Of a DNA stretch of 64,000 nucleotides, positions 17,579-26,000 are shown one piece after another (the stretch's first letter is position 1; the number at the start of each line of letters is the position of its first letter). Source of the stretch: Flavobacterium sp. MFBS3-15 (GTDB taxonomy: Bacteria; Bacteroidota; Bacteroidia; Flavobacteriales; Flavobacteriaceae); assembly GCF_026107645.2 (NCBI RefSeq), contig NZ_JAPCHV010000004.1:109139-173138 (forward strand), in the 5' to 3' direction. Made by a program: the position numbers and the translations under genes. The notes under the pieces are model-generated. The model searched no databases, was not told the DNA's origin, and was given only the letters and a program-made list of their open reading frames with translations.

Positions 17579-17830
17579 ATGAAACAGCTAAAAGTAGTTT
17601 TACCCTACCTGAAAAATAAACTTTTTTTAAAAATAATTTCATCATTAGTTTTTGTCGGTTCCCTAAAATACCCTAAAAGTATCTTTTTAAGGAGATTTTG
17701 CGGCCCGTGTCATATGATTTTAGGGTATATGTCATGCGATTTTAGGGGTTGTGTAAGGCGACATTATGAACTTTTTCCGTCATTATTCACCATATATTGG
17801 TATTTTTACGATCACAATCAATAAAACGGA
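17579..17830 (+). promoter_or_regulatory. Non-coding region with four TTTTAGGG/CCCTAAAA boxes upstream of the ABC exporter
   Basis: I see no credible gene between dnaJ and the ABC operon. The spacer holds CCCTAAAA twice in tandem (17661-17668, 17671-17678; 10-base period) and its reverse complement TTTTAGGG twice (17718-17725, 17740-17747; 22-base period). The latter pair lies inside a 17-base direct repeat, GTCATATGATTTTAGGG against GTCATGCGATTTTAGGG. Spacing near one and two helical turns suggests binding sites for a regulator on one face of the DNA. No standard TAnnTTTG box was recognised before the ATG at 17831. Confidence 0.5.
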
Positions 17831-18763
17831 ATGGAACCAATTTTAGAAGTAAGAAATGTTGTAAAGCAATATGGTGACTACACCGCGCTCAACAGCGTTT
17901 CGCTACAGGTACCGCGCGGCAGCATTTACGGACTGCTTGGCCCCAACGGCGCGGGGAAGACCTCACTCATACGCATCATCAACCAAATCACCATGCCCGA
18001 CAGCGGCGAAGTTTTCCTCGATGGCGAAAAGCTGGCCCCGCACCACATCAGCCACATCGGTTACATGCCGGAGGAACGCGGCCTTTATAAAACCATGAAG
18101 GTGGGGGAGCAGGCATTGTACCTGGCCCAGCTCAAGGGCCTTTCTAAAAAGGAAGCCAAAGCCCAGCTCGAATACTGGTTCGAAAAGCTGGAAATACAGG
18201 GCTGGTGGAACAAGAAGATACAGGAACTCTCCAAGGGGATGGCCCAAAAGATACAGTTTGTGGTAACGGTGCTGCACCAACCCAAATTGCTGATATTCGA
18301 TGAGCCGTTCAGCGGGTTTGACCCGGTGAATGCCAACCTGATCAAGGATGAGATACTCGGCCTGCGCGATAAGGGCGCTACCATCATCTTCTCGACGCAC
18401 CGCATGGAGAGCGTAGAGGAAATGTGCGACAACATCGCCCTCATCCACCAATCCAACAAGCTTATTGAGGGCAACCTTATCGATGTGAAGAAACAGTACC
18501 GCAGCAACACTTTTGAAGTGGGCATCGCGCCGGGCAACATAGAGCAATTCTTTGCCGACATGGCGCTGAACACCCCATACACGAGCGAGAAGGCCAGCTT
18601 CAGGACTCTTGACGACGAACTGAAATTGCAGATAACCGTTCCGAAAGGCGCGACCCCGAAAGAGCTGTTGCAATACCTTATGAGGCATGGCGACGTGACC
18701 TACTTTGTAGAGAAGATACCGAGCGTGAACGATATATTCATCCAAACCGTAAGCAAAAGATAA
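17831..18763 (+). CDS. ABC-2 exporter ATP-binding subunit (NatA-like)
   Basis: 310 residues. Walker A GPNGAGKT (37-44), signature LSKGM (133-137) and Walker B LLIFDEPFSGFDP (from 153) are intact, with the H-loop in FSTHRMESVEEMC. The phrase GYMPEERGLYKTMKV is characteristic of NatA/CcmA-type exporters, and a C-terminal extension of about 90 residues is present. It powers the permease encoded by the next gene, whose ATG overlaps this stop. The substrate could be Na+, a drug or a lipid; sequence does not decide. Confidence 0.85.
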   Translation: MEPILEVRNVVKQYGDYTALNSVSLQVPRGSIYGLLGPNGAGKTSLIRIINQITMPDSGEVFLDGEKLAPHHISHIGYMPEERGLYKTMKVGEQALYLAQLKGLSKKEAKAQLEYWFEKLEIQGWWNKKIQELSKGMAQKIQFVVTVLHQPKLLIFDEPFSGFDPVNANLIKDEILGLRDKGATIIFSTHRMESVEEMCDNIALIHQSNKLIEGNLIDVKKQYRSNTFEVGIAPGNIEQFFADMALNTPYTSEKASFRTLDDELKLQITVPKGATPKELLQYLMRHGDVTYFVEKIPSVNDIFIQTVSKR

Positions 18764-20058
18764 TGAGCCTTTCCCTGATCATAAAAAGAGAATTCAACGC
18801 CAAGGTGCGTAACAAGTCATTCATAGTGATGACGTTCCTGAGCCCGATGCTGTTTGTCGCCATGGGCTGCCTCATTGCTTACCTGACCAGCGTGAACAAC
18901 GACGTAGTAAACAAAGTCGCCATTCACGATGCCAAAGGCTGGCTGCATGATGAGCTGAAAAGCACCGACCACCTGAAATATACCGACCTCTCGGCTATGC
19001 CACTGGAGCTGGCGAAAAAAGAGGCTTCGGAAAGTTATGAAGGGTTTGTATACGTTCCGGCTGTAGACGACATTACCCAGCTGACCACTAAGGTAGAATA
19101 CCTTTCGAACGATACTCCGAACCTTGAGCTGGTGGGGAACATTGAAGATGCCATCGATGATAAAGTGACAAGGCACAACCTGAAGGTGCTCAACTTCGAC
19201 TATGAAAAGATTGAGCAGGCCAAAGCGGAAGCAAATATCCACCTGAGCAAATTTTCAGGCGAGGAAAGCCATAAAGAAGGCAGCTACCTCAAAATGGGCC
19301 TCGGCGCCGCGATGGGCTACCTTATCATGATGTTCATCATCATTTATGGCAATATGGTTATGCGCAGCGTGATAGAGGAAAAAACCAACCGCATCATTGA
19401 GATAATCATCTCTTCGGTAAAGCCTTTCAGGCTGATGATGGGCAAGATCATCGGGACATCGCTAGCGGGGGTTTTGCAGTTCATCATCTGGGCTGTCCTC
19501 GGGGTTAGCTTGTTTTTGCTGCTCACGATGGTTTTTGACATAAAAGTGGGTGCTGCGGCAAATACGGCGGCTGTGCAACAGGCTTCTCAGGAGGCCATGA
19601 GCGACGCGCAGTTGTATTTTAGCGAGTTCACCAAGCTGCCGCTAGCCACAATGTTCACAGGATTCCTGGTATATTTCATAGGCGGTTTTTTCCTGTACAG
19701 CTCCATTTATGCGGCAATCGGCGCGGCTGTGGACAGTGAGACCGACTCGCAGCAATTCCTTTTGCCTATCATCCTTCCGCTGATGCTTGGCGTTTATGTA
19801 GGCTTTTTCAGCGTAATCAGCGAACCCCATGGCACGGTGGCAACCGTATTTTCCATGATACCGCTTACCTCCCCGATAGTCATGCTGATGCGTATACCGT
19901 TCGGCGTACCGTTGTGGGAAATCCTTTTATCGGTAGCCATATTGTTTGCGACATTTTTCGGGGTAGTGTGGTTCGCGTCTAAAATATACCGCATCGGTAT
20001 CCTGATGTATGGCAAAAAGCCAACGTACAGGGAGATATTCAGGTGGCTGAAATATTAG
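18763..20058 (+). CDS. ABC-2 exporter permease (NatB-like)
   Basis: 431 residues. A first membrane helix (residues about 20-42) is followed by an extracytoplasmic domain of about 150 residues, then five or more helices from about residue 185 onward. MRSVIEEKTNRIIEIIISSVKPFRLMMGKIIG is the coupling region typical of NatB/ABC2 permeases. The start overlaps the ATPase stop, so subunits are made together. It forms the membrane channel of the exporter. Confidence 0.85.
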   Translation: MSLSLIIKREFNAKVRNKSFIVMTFLSPMLFVAMGCLIAYLTSVNNDVVNKVAIHDAKGWLHDELKSTDHLKYTDLSAMPLELAKKEASESYEGFVYVPAVDDITQLTTKVEYLSNDTPNLELVGNIEDAIDDKVTRHNLKVLNFDYEKIEQAKAEANIHLSKFSGEESHKEGSYLKMGLGAAMGYLIMMFIIIYGNMVMRSVIEEKTNRIIEIIISSVKPFRLMMGKIIGTSLAGVLQFIIWAVLGVSLFLLLTMVFDIKVGAAANTAAVQQASQEAMSDAQLYFSEFTKLPLATMFTGFLVYFIGGFFLYSSIYAAIGAAVDSETDSQQFLLPIILPLMLGVYVGFFSVISEPHGTVATVFSMIPLTSPIVMLMRIPFGVPLWEILLSVAILFATFFGVVWFASKIYRIGILMYGKKPTYREIFRWLKY

Positions 20059-20194
20059 AGTCATTCGTCCAGAAAAATAGTGTTAACTGCATAAAAAAAT
20101 AACAGTATATAATTCTTTGTTGATCTTGCAAAAGTGATTTCTGTAATTAGAGTAAACGTACATAATAGAAAGAAAACTTCTTAAACCACGGATT

Positions 20195-20875
20195 ATGGAT
20201 AAATATTTTAGAAAAGCAATTTGGCTTTTAATGTTATTATTGTCTATATCATTCTATGCTCAAAAAGACGTCACGCAATTTCTTGACATACCTGTTGATG
20301 GTTTTAAAGCTGAAATGGTTCAGAAATTAAAATCTAAAGGATTTGTAAAAAATCGAGATGAAGATGGTATTTTAGATGGAGATTTCAATGGTGTAAAGGT
20401 TAAGATAAGCGTTGGGACGAATAATAATAAGGTTTGGCGAATTGCAGTTATAGATGTCAATCCCACAAACGAGACAAATATCAAAATTCGATTTAATAAT
20501 CTAATTCAACAGTTTCAGAATAACAAAAGATATTCACCTCAGTCAGATACGACGATAGCAAAATATATAATTCCTAAAACTGAAGATATTTCTTACGAGA
20601 TGTCAATAAAAAATAAACGATATGAAGCTGTTTTCTATCAAAAGTCAATAAAACATGACTCTTTGATTAAAGAAATAGAATTGCTTATGAATAAAAGTTC
20701 TCTCAATGAAAAAGAGAAACAGAGATTGGAAGATTTAAATGTTGAAATATCTTATGAGTCATTGAATAGTCTCAATAAGACAGTTTGGTTTTTGATTATT
20801 GAGGATTATGGTGAATATCGTATAGCGATGTTTTATGATAATGAGTATAACAAAGCTAATGGTGAAGGGCTTTAA
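20195..20875 (+). CDS. Exported protein of unknown function, AT-rich
   Basis: 226 residues with a clear signal peptide (KAIWLLMLLLSISFYAQ; cleavage after YA). The mature part begins FLDIPVDGFKAEMVQKLKSKGF and contains FNGVKVKISV and a lysine-rich helical stretch near 150-175. I recognise no domain. Base composition is clearly more AT-rich than the flanking ABC and regulator genes, and codon third positions are mostly A/T, which may indicate recent acquisition. It stands alone between two intergenic gaps of 136 and 177 bases. Confidence 0.75.
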   Translation: MDKYFRKAIWLLMLLLSISFYAQKDVTQFLDIPVDGFKAEMVQKLKSKGFVKNRDEDGILDGDFNGVKVKISVGTNNNKVWRIAVIDVNPTNETNIKIRFNNLIQQFQNNKRYSPQSDTTIAKYIIPKTEDISYEMSIKNKRYEAVFYQKSIKHDSLIKEIELLMNKSSLNEKEKQRLEDLNVEISYESLNSLNKTVWFLIIEDYGEYRIAMFYDNEYNKANGEGL

Positions 20876-20961
20876 TCACAAAAGCCCTTAAAAAAATATA
20901 TTATTTATTCGTATTAATCTTCGGCTAATAATAGTCTTTGCTAAATATGACTAATTAAATA

Positions 20962-20978
20962 CCAAATTGTCAATTTGG
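20962..20978. promoter_or_regulatory. 17-base palindrome upstream of the NtrC-like gene
   Basis: CCAAATTG (20962-20969), one T, then CAATTTGG (20971-20978) is a perfect dyad 75 bases before the regulator ATG at 21053, in an AT-rich spacer. Its size and symmetry fit an operator for a dimeric regulator. A short direct repeat, CAACAGAAAA, lies at 21016 and 21028. Confidence 0.35.
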
Positions 20979-21052
20979 AAAATATAATTATATAAAATAA
21001 ATTTATACAGATTGGCAACAGAAAAGCCAACAGAAAATAATAAATACAAAGA

Positions 21053-22216
21053 ATGTCCAAAATACTCATAATAGAAGACGAAGCCGCCATCCGCAGGGTG
21101 CTGGGCAAGATACTTTCTGAAGAAAGCGATACCTACAAAGTAGAGGAAGCCGAAGACGGGCAGTCAGGGCTTGAAAAAATTAAGAACGATGATTACGACC
21201 TGGTGCTGTGCGACATCAAGATGCCCAAGATGGATGGCGTTGAGGTACTGGAAGCCGTTAAGAAGATAAAGCCCGAGATACCGTTCGTGATGATCTCGGG
21301 GCATGGCGACATAGAGACCGCCATCAATACGATGCGCCTCGGGGCTTTCGATTACATATCGAAGCCGCCCGACCTGAACCGCCTGCTCAATACCGTTCGC
21401 AACGCGCTTGACCGCAAGGTGCTTGTGGTGGAGAACAAGATGCTGAAAAAGAAGGTAAGCAAAAACTACGAAATGGTAGGCAGCAGCGAACCCATCAACC
21501 ATATCAAGGAGATCATAGAAAAAGTAGCGCCAACCGATGCGCGCGTGCTGATCACCGGGCCAAACGGAACGGGTAAGGAACTCGTAGCCCACTGGCTCCA
21601 CGAAAAGAGTGAGCGCGCTGCTGCGCCTTTCATCGAGGTGAACTGCGCAGCCATCCCGTCGGAACTTATAGAGAGCGAACTTTTCGGCCATGTGAAGGGC
21701 GCTTTTACCAGCGCGGTGAAAGACCGTGCGGGCAAATTTGAAGCCGCGGACAAGGGTACTATATTTCTTGATGAGATAGGCGACATGAGCCTGCCTGCAC
21801 AGGCCAAGGTACTGCGTGCCTTGCAGGAAAACATGATACAGCGCGTAGGTGCCGAGAAAGATATTAAGGTAGATGTGCGCGTGGTGGCGGCAACCAACAA
21901 AGACCTGAAAAAGGAAATTGCCGAAGGGCGCTTCCGGGAGGATTTGTACCACCGCCTTGCCGTAATCCTGATAAAGGTTCCGGCGCTCAATGAAAGGAGG
22001 GACGATATCCCAACCCTCATCAATCACTTTGCCGAAAAAATTGCCTCGGAACAGGGCAGCGCGCCGAAGAAGTTTGCAGCGGATGCGATAAAGCTGCTGC
22101 AGGAATATGACTGGACGGGCAACATCCGCGAGCTGCGTAACGTGGTGGAACGCCTTATCATCCTTGGCGGAAGCGAAATATCGGAGACCGACGTGAAACT
22201 GTTCGCAAGCAAATAG
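21053..22216 (+). CDS. NtrC-family response regulator without a DNA-binding domain
   Basis: 387 residues. The receiver domain has E9/D10, the phospho-acceptor D54 (LVLCDIKMP) and K104 (YISKPP). The AAA+ domain has Walker A GPNGTGKE (169-176) and Walker B GTIFLDEIGD. The sigma-54 contact loop reads GAFTSA (216-221) instead of GAFTGA. The protein stops soon after the sensor II region (WTGNIRELRNVVERLI), so the Fis-type helix-turn-helix is missing. It may activate RpoN holoenzyme from solution, or do so indirectly. No partner kinase is adjacent. The following exported-protein gene is 4 bases away. Confidence 0.9.
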   Translation: MSKILIIEDEAAIRRVLGKILSEESDTYKVEEAEDGQSGLEKIKNDDYDLVLCDIKMPKMDGVEVLEAVKKIKPEIPFVMISGHGDIETAINTMRLGAFDYISKPPDLNRLLNTVRNALDRKVLVVENKMLKKKVSKNYEMVGSSEPINHIKEIIEKVAPTDARVLITGPNGTGKELVAHWLHEKSERAAAPFIEVNCAAIPSELIESELFGHVKGAFTSAVKDRAGKFEAADKGTIFLDEIGDMSLPAQAKVLRALQENMIQRVGAEKDIKVDVRVVAATNKDLKKEIAEGRFREDLYHRLAVILIKVPALNERRDDIPTLINHFAEKIASEQGSAPKKFAADAIKLLQEYDWTGNIRELRNVVERLIILGGSEISETDVKLFASK

Positions 22217-22220
22217 CGAG

Positions 22221-22976
22221 ATGAAAAGCACAGCCTTATACGTGTTTCTTTTGTTGCTTTTGGCGAATGCCGCGATGGCGCAGGATTACCTGGAGCAGAT
22301 GAAGCGGTATGACCTGTCGAAAGTCATTAACCCCGACAGCATTAGCGACGACAGCCGCGAAATGGTTGAGCATGTCGATCCGCATGGCTTTATAGGCGAC
22401 AATTTTCAGCGCTTCCAGATTCATTTTACCTCATTCAAAAAGAGCAAGGCCAATCCGTTGGTATATGAGGTAAAAGGCAAGACAAGGGTTAAGGGGAATG
22501 TATGCAGCTTTACGGGAGCCATTGAAATTACTGCGGCAGGCTATGACGGTTCGCTTCAGGAGTTTATGGATCCGGATTACAAAGGTATCTCTCTAATAAG
22601 CGCTGTAACACTTTATGAGGACAAGTCCGGGGCAGGGTCGGGTGTCATTAAAGGGACATTGGTTACCGATGCCGTTTTTAATGGTAAGGACAAACCTGAA
22701 TACAATGCGCTCATGCTGATGTCCGACGGTTACAGGAATAACCAGTTTACCGGAGAGTGGACCAGCTATAAAACGGGCTTATCTAAAAAATGCAACTGGG
22801 GCGACTACAGGATACCCGAAAGCGGCGACCTCGACTGGGGTGCTGGAGAGTTTATGGTCAATGGGAAATTTAAAGGCAATGGCTGGGAGAGCTATTATGA
22901 TGCCTATTGCTGCAATCCCGACTGGCCTGAAACGATAGCCGCCAGGAAGAAGGAAGCCGAGGAATGGTGGAAGTGA
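22221..22976 (+). CDS. Exported protein of unknown function
   Basis: 251 residues. The signal peptide TALYVFLLLLLANAAMA is followed by QDYLEQ. The mature chain is rich in G, D, Y and W, with SGAGSGVIKGTLVTDAVF and cysteines at NVCSFTG, KKCNWGDY and YCCNPDW that could pair in the periplasm. It ends in a charged helix (RKKEAEEWWK). No family is recognised. It starts 4 bases after the NtrC-like gene, so it is cotranscribed with that regulator; whether it belongs to the same signal pathway is a guess. Confidence 0.7.
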   Translation: MKSTALYVFLLLLLANAAMAQDYLEQMKRYDLSKVINPDSISDDSREMVEHVDPHGFIGDNFQRFQIHFTSFKKSKANPLVYEVKGKTRVKGNVCSFTGAIEITAAGYDGSLQEFMDPDYKGISLISAVTLYEDKSGAGSGVIKGTLVTDAVFNGKDKPEYNALMLMSDGYRNNQFTGEWTSYKTGLSKKCNWGDYRIPESGDLDWGAGEFMVNGKFKGNGWESYYDAYCCNPDWPETIAARKKEAEEWWK

Positions 22977-23013
22977 GTAAATTTGAAACAGATTATTATA
23001 GTACGTAACGTGC

Positions 23014-23150
23014 GGTCATTGCGAGGAGGCACGACGAAGCAATCTTTCCTTGCGAACACAGAGTTTGAAGCGTCGCTTCACTATGTGCGTATATGCCTCT
23101 CTCAGGTGACAGCTATGAATCCTATGTTTCTATGTGGTTAAATTTGACAG
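23014..23150. repeat. Dispersed-type intergenic repeat (GTCATTGCGAGG...CGAAGCAATC)
   Basis: The block starts GTCATTGCGAGGAGGCACGA and continues CGAAGCAATCT, a phrase I recognise as a widespread intergenic repeat in many bacterial genomes. It then holds the small palindrome TGAAGC-GTC-GCTTCA and a tail CCTATGTTTCTATGTGG. It lies entirely between two genes. No second copy is in this window. Confidence 0.6.
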
Positions 23151-23190
23151 CATAAGGAATTTGTTGAATTTGTTGGCTAAAAAAAAGTAT

Positions 23191-23847
23191 ATGAAATTAA
23201 AAAAGATACATCCGGGCCTGGCACAGTCGCTTGAAGAGGCCGGCCTTACGGAACCTACAGCATTACAGAAGGAAACCTTCGGCACCATAAAGAGCGGTGT
23301 CGACCTTGTGCTTTCGGCCGGACCGGAAGAAGCCAAGACGACCACTATGGTGATCCATGTGATCCAAAGACTGGAAAAGGAATTCCAGGAGTCGCCGCGC
23401 GCCCTCATTTTTGTAAAGGACAAGGCAAAAGTGCTTGAAGTAATGGAGATGTTCAAAACCTACGGCGACCATACCGACCTTCGCGTGTACGGCGTGCATG
23501 ATAAAGGCGACATTGACTATGACAAAAACCAGATATCGCTGGGTATTGATGTGCTGGTGGGGACACCGGTACGACTGGCCGAAATGTTTTCGTCTGCCGG
23601 ATATGACATCAACCAGCTGAAAATGTTTATCATTGACGACGCCGATGAGATACTAAAGCTACGCCATGATACCCGCATTGAGAGGATATCGAACGGCATT
23701 GCCAAAACCCAGCGCCTGTTTTTTACCAATACCATTACCGACAGGGTGGAATCGCTTGCCGACAGGATCATGATCGAACCATTGTTCTATGAGTTTGACG
23801 GGGAGGAAGAAGAGGAAGATTGGGAAGAGGATGAAAGCCGGCAATAA
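23191..23847 (+). CDS. Degenerate single-domain DEAD-box-like protein
   Basis: 218 residues from ATG 23191; the upstream frame from 23134 lacks family sequence. It follows the order of a DEAD-box N-terminal RecA domain: Q-motif region GLTEPTALQKETF, motif Ia ALIFVKDKAKV, motif Ib VGTPVRL. However, Walker A is SAGPEEAKTT (family AxxGxGKT), motif II is DDAD rather than DEAD, and motif III reads TNT instead of SAT. The second RecA domain is absent, and the tail is an acidic run. ATP-driven unwinding is therefore unlikely; it may bind RNA or ribosomes as a non-catalytic relative. Confidence 0.75.
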   Translation: MKLKKIHPGLAQSLEEAGLTEPTALQKETFGTIKSGVDLVLSAGPEEAKTTTMVIHVIQRLEKEFQESPRALIFVKDKAKVLEVMEMFKTYGDHTDLRVYGVHDKGDIDYDKNQISLGIDVLVGTPVRLAEMFSSAGYDINQLKMFIIDDADEILKLRHDTRIERISNGIAKTQRLFFTNTITDRVESLADRIMIEPLFYEFDGEEEEEDWEEDESRQ

Positions 23848-24457
23848 TACGTTTAAAATTTATACGCCTGTAAAGAAGTTTTACCCGAAAGGTAATCTTG
23901 TGGGATATTTAGCATCTTTCTTTGGTATACTTGGCATCTTAAGCTGTATCATTTCCCGTATAACCCAAAGTGATATAGCTTTGATAATTGGATTGGTGTC
24001 TACGACCTGTATGCTACTGATTTTTATTGGCTGCATTCCTTTGGCTATTAGCGCAACATTTCGTTATCAAACACTTCCCGGCGATTTAAATGGTAAGGTT
24101 ACATTTAATATAGATGACATAACCGTAAATGATAAATTGTTTGAATTAGATAAAATATCAAAAATTACGTTTTCCCTAGTTGATTATAAAGGCCTATATA
24201 TTGGGCGCCGCGGAGGGCTAGACGGCAGGAAGTCACAGGGCATAGAAAATACATTCAGCCTGTATATAAATGATAATGAAATAACGTATCAATTCCAACT
24301 TCTTTATAAAGGCCAAATCAAAGAGATAAGGGAGCAACTCATTCAGTATCACCTTGCAGGCAAACTCCATTTTTTGCATCTCACTGATCTTTTAGAAATT
24401 ACTAAGTATGAGGAAATCCAGGAGTTTAAGCAGCAATTGCCCACAGGCTTAAAATAA
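23831..24457 (+). CDS. Membrane protein of unknown function, two TM segments
   Basis: 208 residues from ATG 23831, overlapping the previous gene by 17 bases in another frame. Two adjacent hydrophobic segments (about 22-41 and 49-73) form a hairpin near the N-terminus. A soluble beta-rich C-terminal domain of about 130 residues follows, with GKVTFNIDDITVNDKLFELD reminiscent of PH-like bacterial membrane domains. The function is not recognised. It ends before a strong bidirectional terminator. Confidence 0.65.
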   Translation: MKAGNNTFKIYTPVKKFYPKGNLVGYLASFFGILGILSCIISRITQSDIALIIGLVSTTCMLLIFIGCIPLAISATFRYQTLPGDLNGKVTFNIDDITVNDKLFELDKISKITFSLVDYKGLYIGRRGGLDGRKSQGIENTFSLYINDNEITYQFQLLYKGQIKEIREQLIQYHLAGKLHFLHLTDLLEITKYEEIQEFKQQLPTGLK

Positions 24458-24461
24458 TAAA

Positions 24462-24480
24462 GCCCCCGCATAGCGGGGGC
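24462..24480. terminator. Bidirectional Rho-independent terminator
   Basis: GCCCCCGC (24462-24469) pairs with GCGGGGGC (24473-24480) across ATA, a GC-only 8-base stem between convergent genes. An A-rich flank on the left serves the leftward htrA gene; the rightward T-run is short. Confidence 0.75.
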
Positions 24481-24503
24481 TCGTTATTTAAACTCATAAG
24501 GCA

Positions 24504-25895
24504 TTATATCAAAAACTGCACGATCCTGCCGGCTTTCGTCAGCATTTCCACGCGTATCTTCTGGTTGGGCCTTTTGTTTTCCAGCACTTTGGATACGCTT
24601 TCAATATCCATCGCCTTCATGTTCCCGATGCGCAGGATGATGCCGTCCTTCAGCTCGTCATAATACGGCATCCATTCTTCATCGGTAATTTCCTTGATCT
24701 TAACGCCGTAATCTATTTTCAGTTCTTTCTTTTCGGCATCGGTTACGTCTTCCAGTTCAAGGCCGTCATAGGTAAAGCTGTTGATTTCGTTCTTAGACAG
24801 TTTTACCGGTATAGTCATAATTTTGCCATTGCGGTTTACGGCCACTTTTACAACGTCGTTAGGGCGTTTGGTCACAATGGATGCGTTGATGTCGGCAAAG
24901 CCGTTGATGTCTTTATCTTCGATCTTTACGATGATGTCGCCTTTTTTAATCCCTGCTTTCTTGGCCCCCGACTCGGCAATCACATCATTCACGTAGAAGC
25001 CTTTGGTCTCGTCAATGCCCAGGTCTTTGGCGAGGGCGCTGTTCAGCTCGCCGCCTTTTACGCCAAGCGCACCGCGCTGCACATTCCCAAACTGCATGAG
25101 GTCTTCAATTATTTTCCTTGTAATGTTGGAAGGTACGGCAAACGAGTATCCCACATAGGAGCCCGTCATCGAAGAGATCATGGTGTTGATGCCCACCAGT
25201 TCGCCGCGGGTGTTTACCAGTGCGCCGCCGCTGTTTCCGGGGTTCACGGCCGCATCGGTCTGGATGAACGATTGTATGCCGTCCTTGCTCAGGTTACGGG
25301 CTTTCGCCGAAACGATGCCTGCCGTTACGGTGCTGGTAAGATTGTACGGGTTACCTACGGCAAGCACCCATTCGCCCACCTTGATGTCGTCGGAATTGCC
25401 GAATGTGGCAAACGGAAGCTTGTCTTTGGTCTCGACCTTTAGCAGGGCAATGTCCATTTTGGAGTCGGTTCCCACAAGTGTTGCCTTATAGGATTGGTTA
25501 TTGTTTAGCGTCACCTCAAGCTCGGAAGCATTTTGTACCACGTGGTTGTTGGTCACGATGTAGCCATCCTCGGTGATGATGACCCCGGATCCGGTACCCA
25601 CCTGCTGGTACTGCTGCCCGCCGCCACCCGACCCGAACATGAAGTCCCACGGGCTGGCTGCCCTTGTTGCATAGGACGTGTTCTTAACGTGGACAACGGT
25701 GTGCACGGCCTTGTCGGCAGCCGCGGTAAAATCAACCGGGTTGGCACCGTTATAGCTAACGTTGCGTGTATAATTTTCAGGAGCTATTGATAAGGCAGAT
25801 GAGGGTGTGTCGTTATCAAATACCAATTTGTAAGCTCCAAGGGTAGTGGCGCCGCTGAGCAGCCCTACAAGCAATAAGCCTGAAATTTTTTTCAT
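24504..25895 (-). CDS. DegP/HtrA-type periplasmic serine protease
   Basis: 463 residues from ATG 25895; an upstream 70-residue extension runs through the dapF promoter and lacks family sequence. A signal anchor (KKISGLLLVGLLSGATTLGA) is followed by a chymotrypsin-like domain with H118 (TNNHVV), D148 (KMDIALL) and S222 (NPGNSGGAL). A complete PDZ domain follows (GALGVKGGELN...GIKKGDIIVKIEDKDING), then a second PDZ-like C-terminus. It degrades or refolds damaged envelope proteins. It is divergent from dapF with a 105-base gap. Confidence 0.92.
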   Translation of the reverse strand: MKKISGLLLVGLLSGATTLGAYKLVFDNDTPSSALSIAPENYTRNVSYNGANPVDFTAAADKAVHTVVHVKNTSYATRAASPWDFMFGSGGGGQQYQQVGTGSGVIITEDGYIVTNNHVVQNASELEVTLNNNQSYKATLVGTDSKMDIALLKVETKDKLPFATFGNSDDIKVGEWVLAVGNPYNLTSTVTAGIVSAKARNLSKDGIQSFIQTDAAVNPGNSGGALVNTRGELVGINTMISSMTGSYVGYSFAVPSNITRKIIEDLMQFGNVQRGALGVKGGELNSALAKDLGIDETKGFYVNDVIAESGAKKAGIKKGDIIVKIEDKDINGFADINASIVTKRPNDVVKVAVNRNGKIMTIPVKLSKNEINSFTYDGLELEDVTDAEKKELKIDYGVKIKEITDEEWMPYYDELKDGIILRIGNMKAMDIESVSKVLENKRPNQKIRVEMLTKAGRIVQFLI

Positions 25896-25975
25896 AGTGA
25901 AACAGTATTTAATTTTTATTGATAAAACATATAGTGATGCGGTTGGGCCGCCATCAGGGATGTCATTAATATTCG

Positions 25976-25983
25976 TACTTTTG
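25976..25983 (+). promoter_or_regulatory. Bacteroidota -7 element upstream of dapF (TACTTTTG)
   Basis: TACTTTTG matches TAnnTTTG 17 bases before the dapF ATG. No TTTG box is seen at the standard distance; the nearest TTG is about 30 bases away. Confidence 0.4.
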
Positions 25984-26000
25984 TGGTAATAATTGCAGCA

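Noticed and set aside
17567..17824. An 85-residue rightward reading frame between dnaJ and the ABC exporter
   Set aside because: It begins inside a terminator, covers the TTTTAGGG array, has no recognisable domain and odd composition, and is more likely non-coding.
17963..18745. A 260-residue reading frame antisense to the ABC ATPase
   Set aside because: Walker A, signature and Walker B are intact on the sense strand.
21164..22231. A 355-residue reading frame antisense to the NtrC-like gene
   Set aside because: The sense protein has complete receiver and AAA+ motifs; the antisense frame is a codon-bias shadow without domains.
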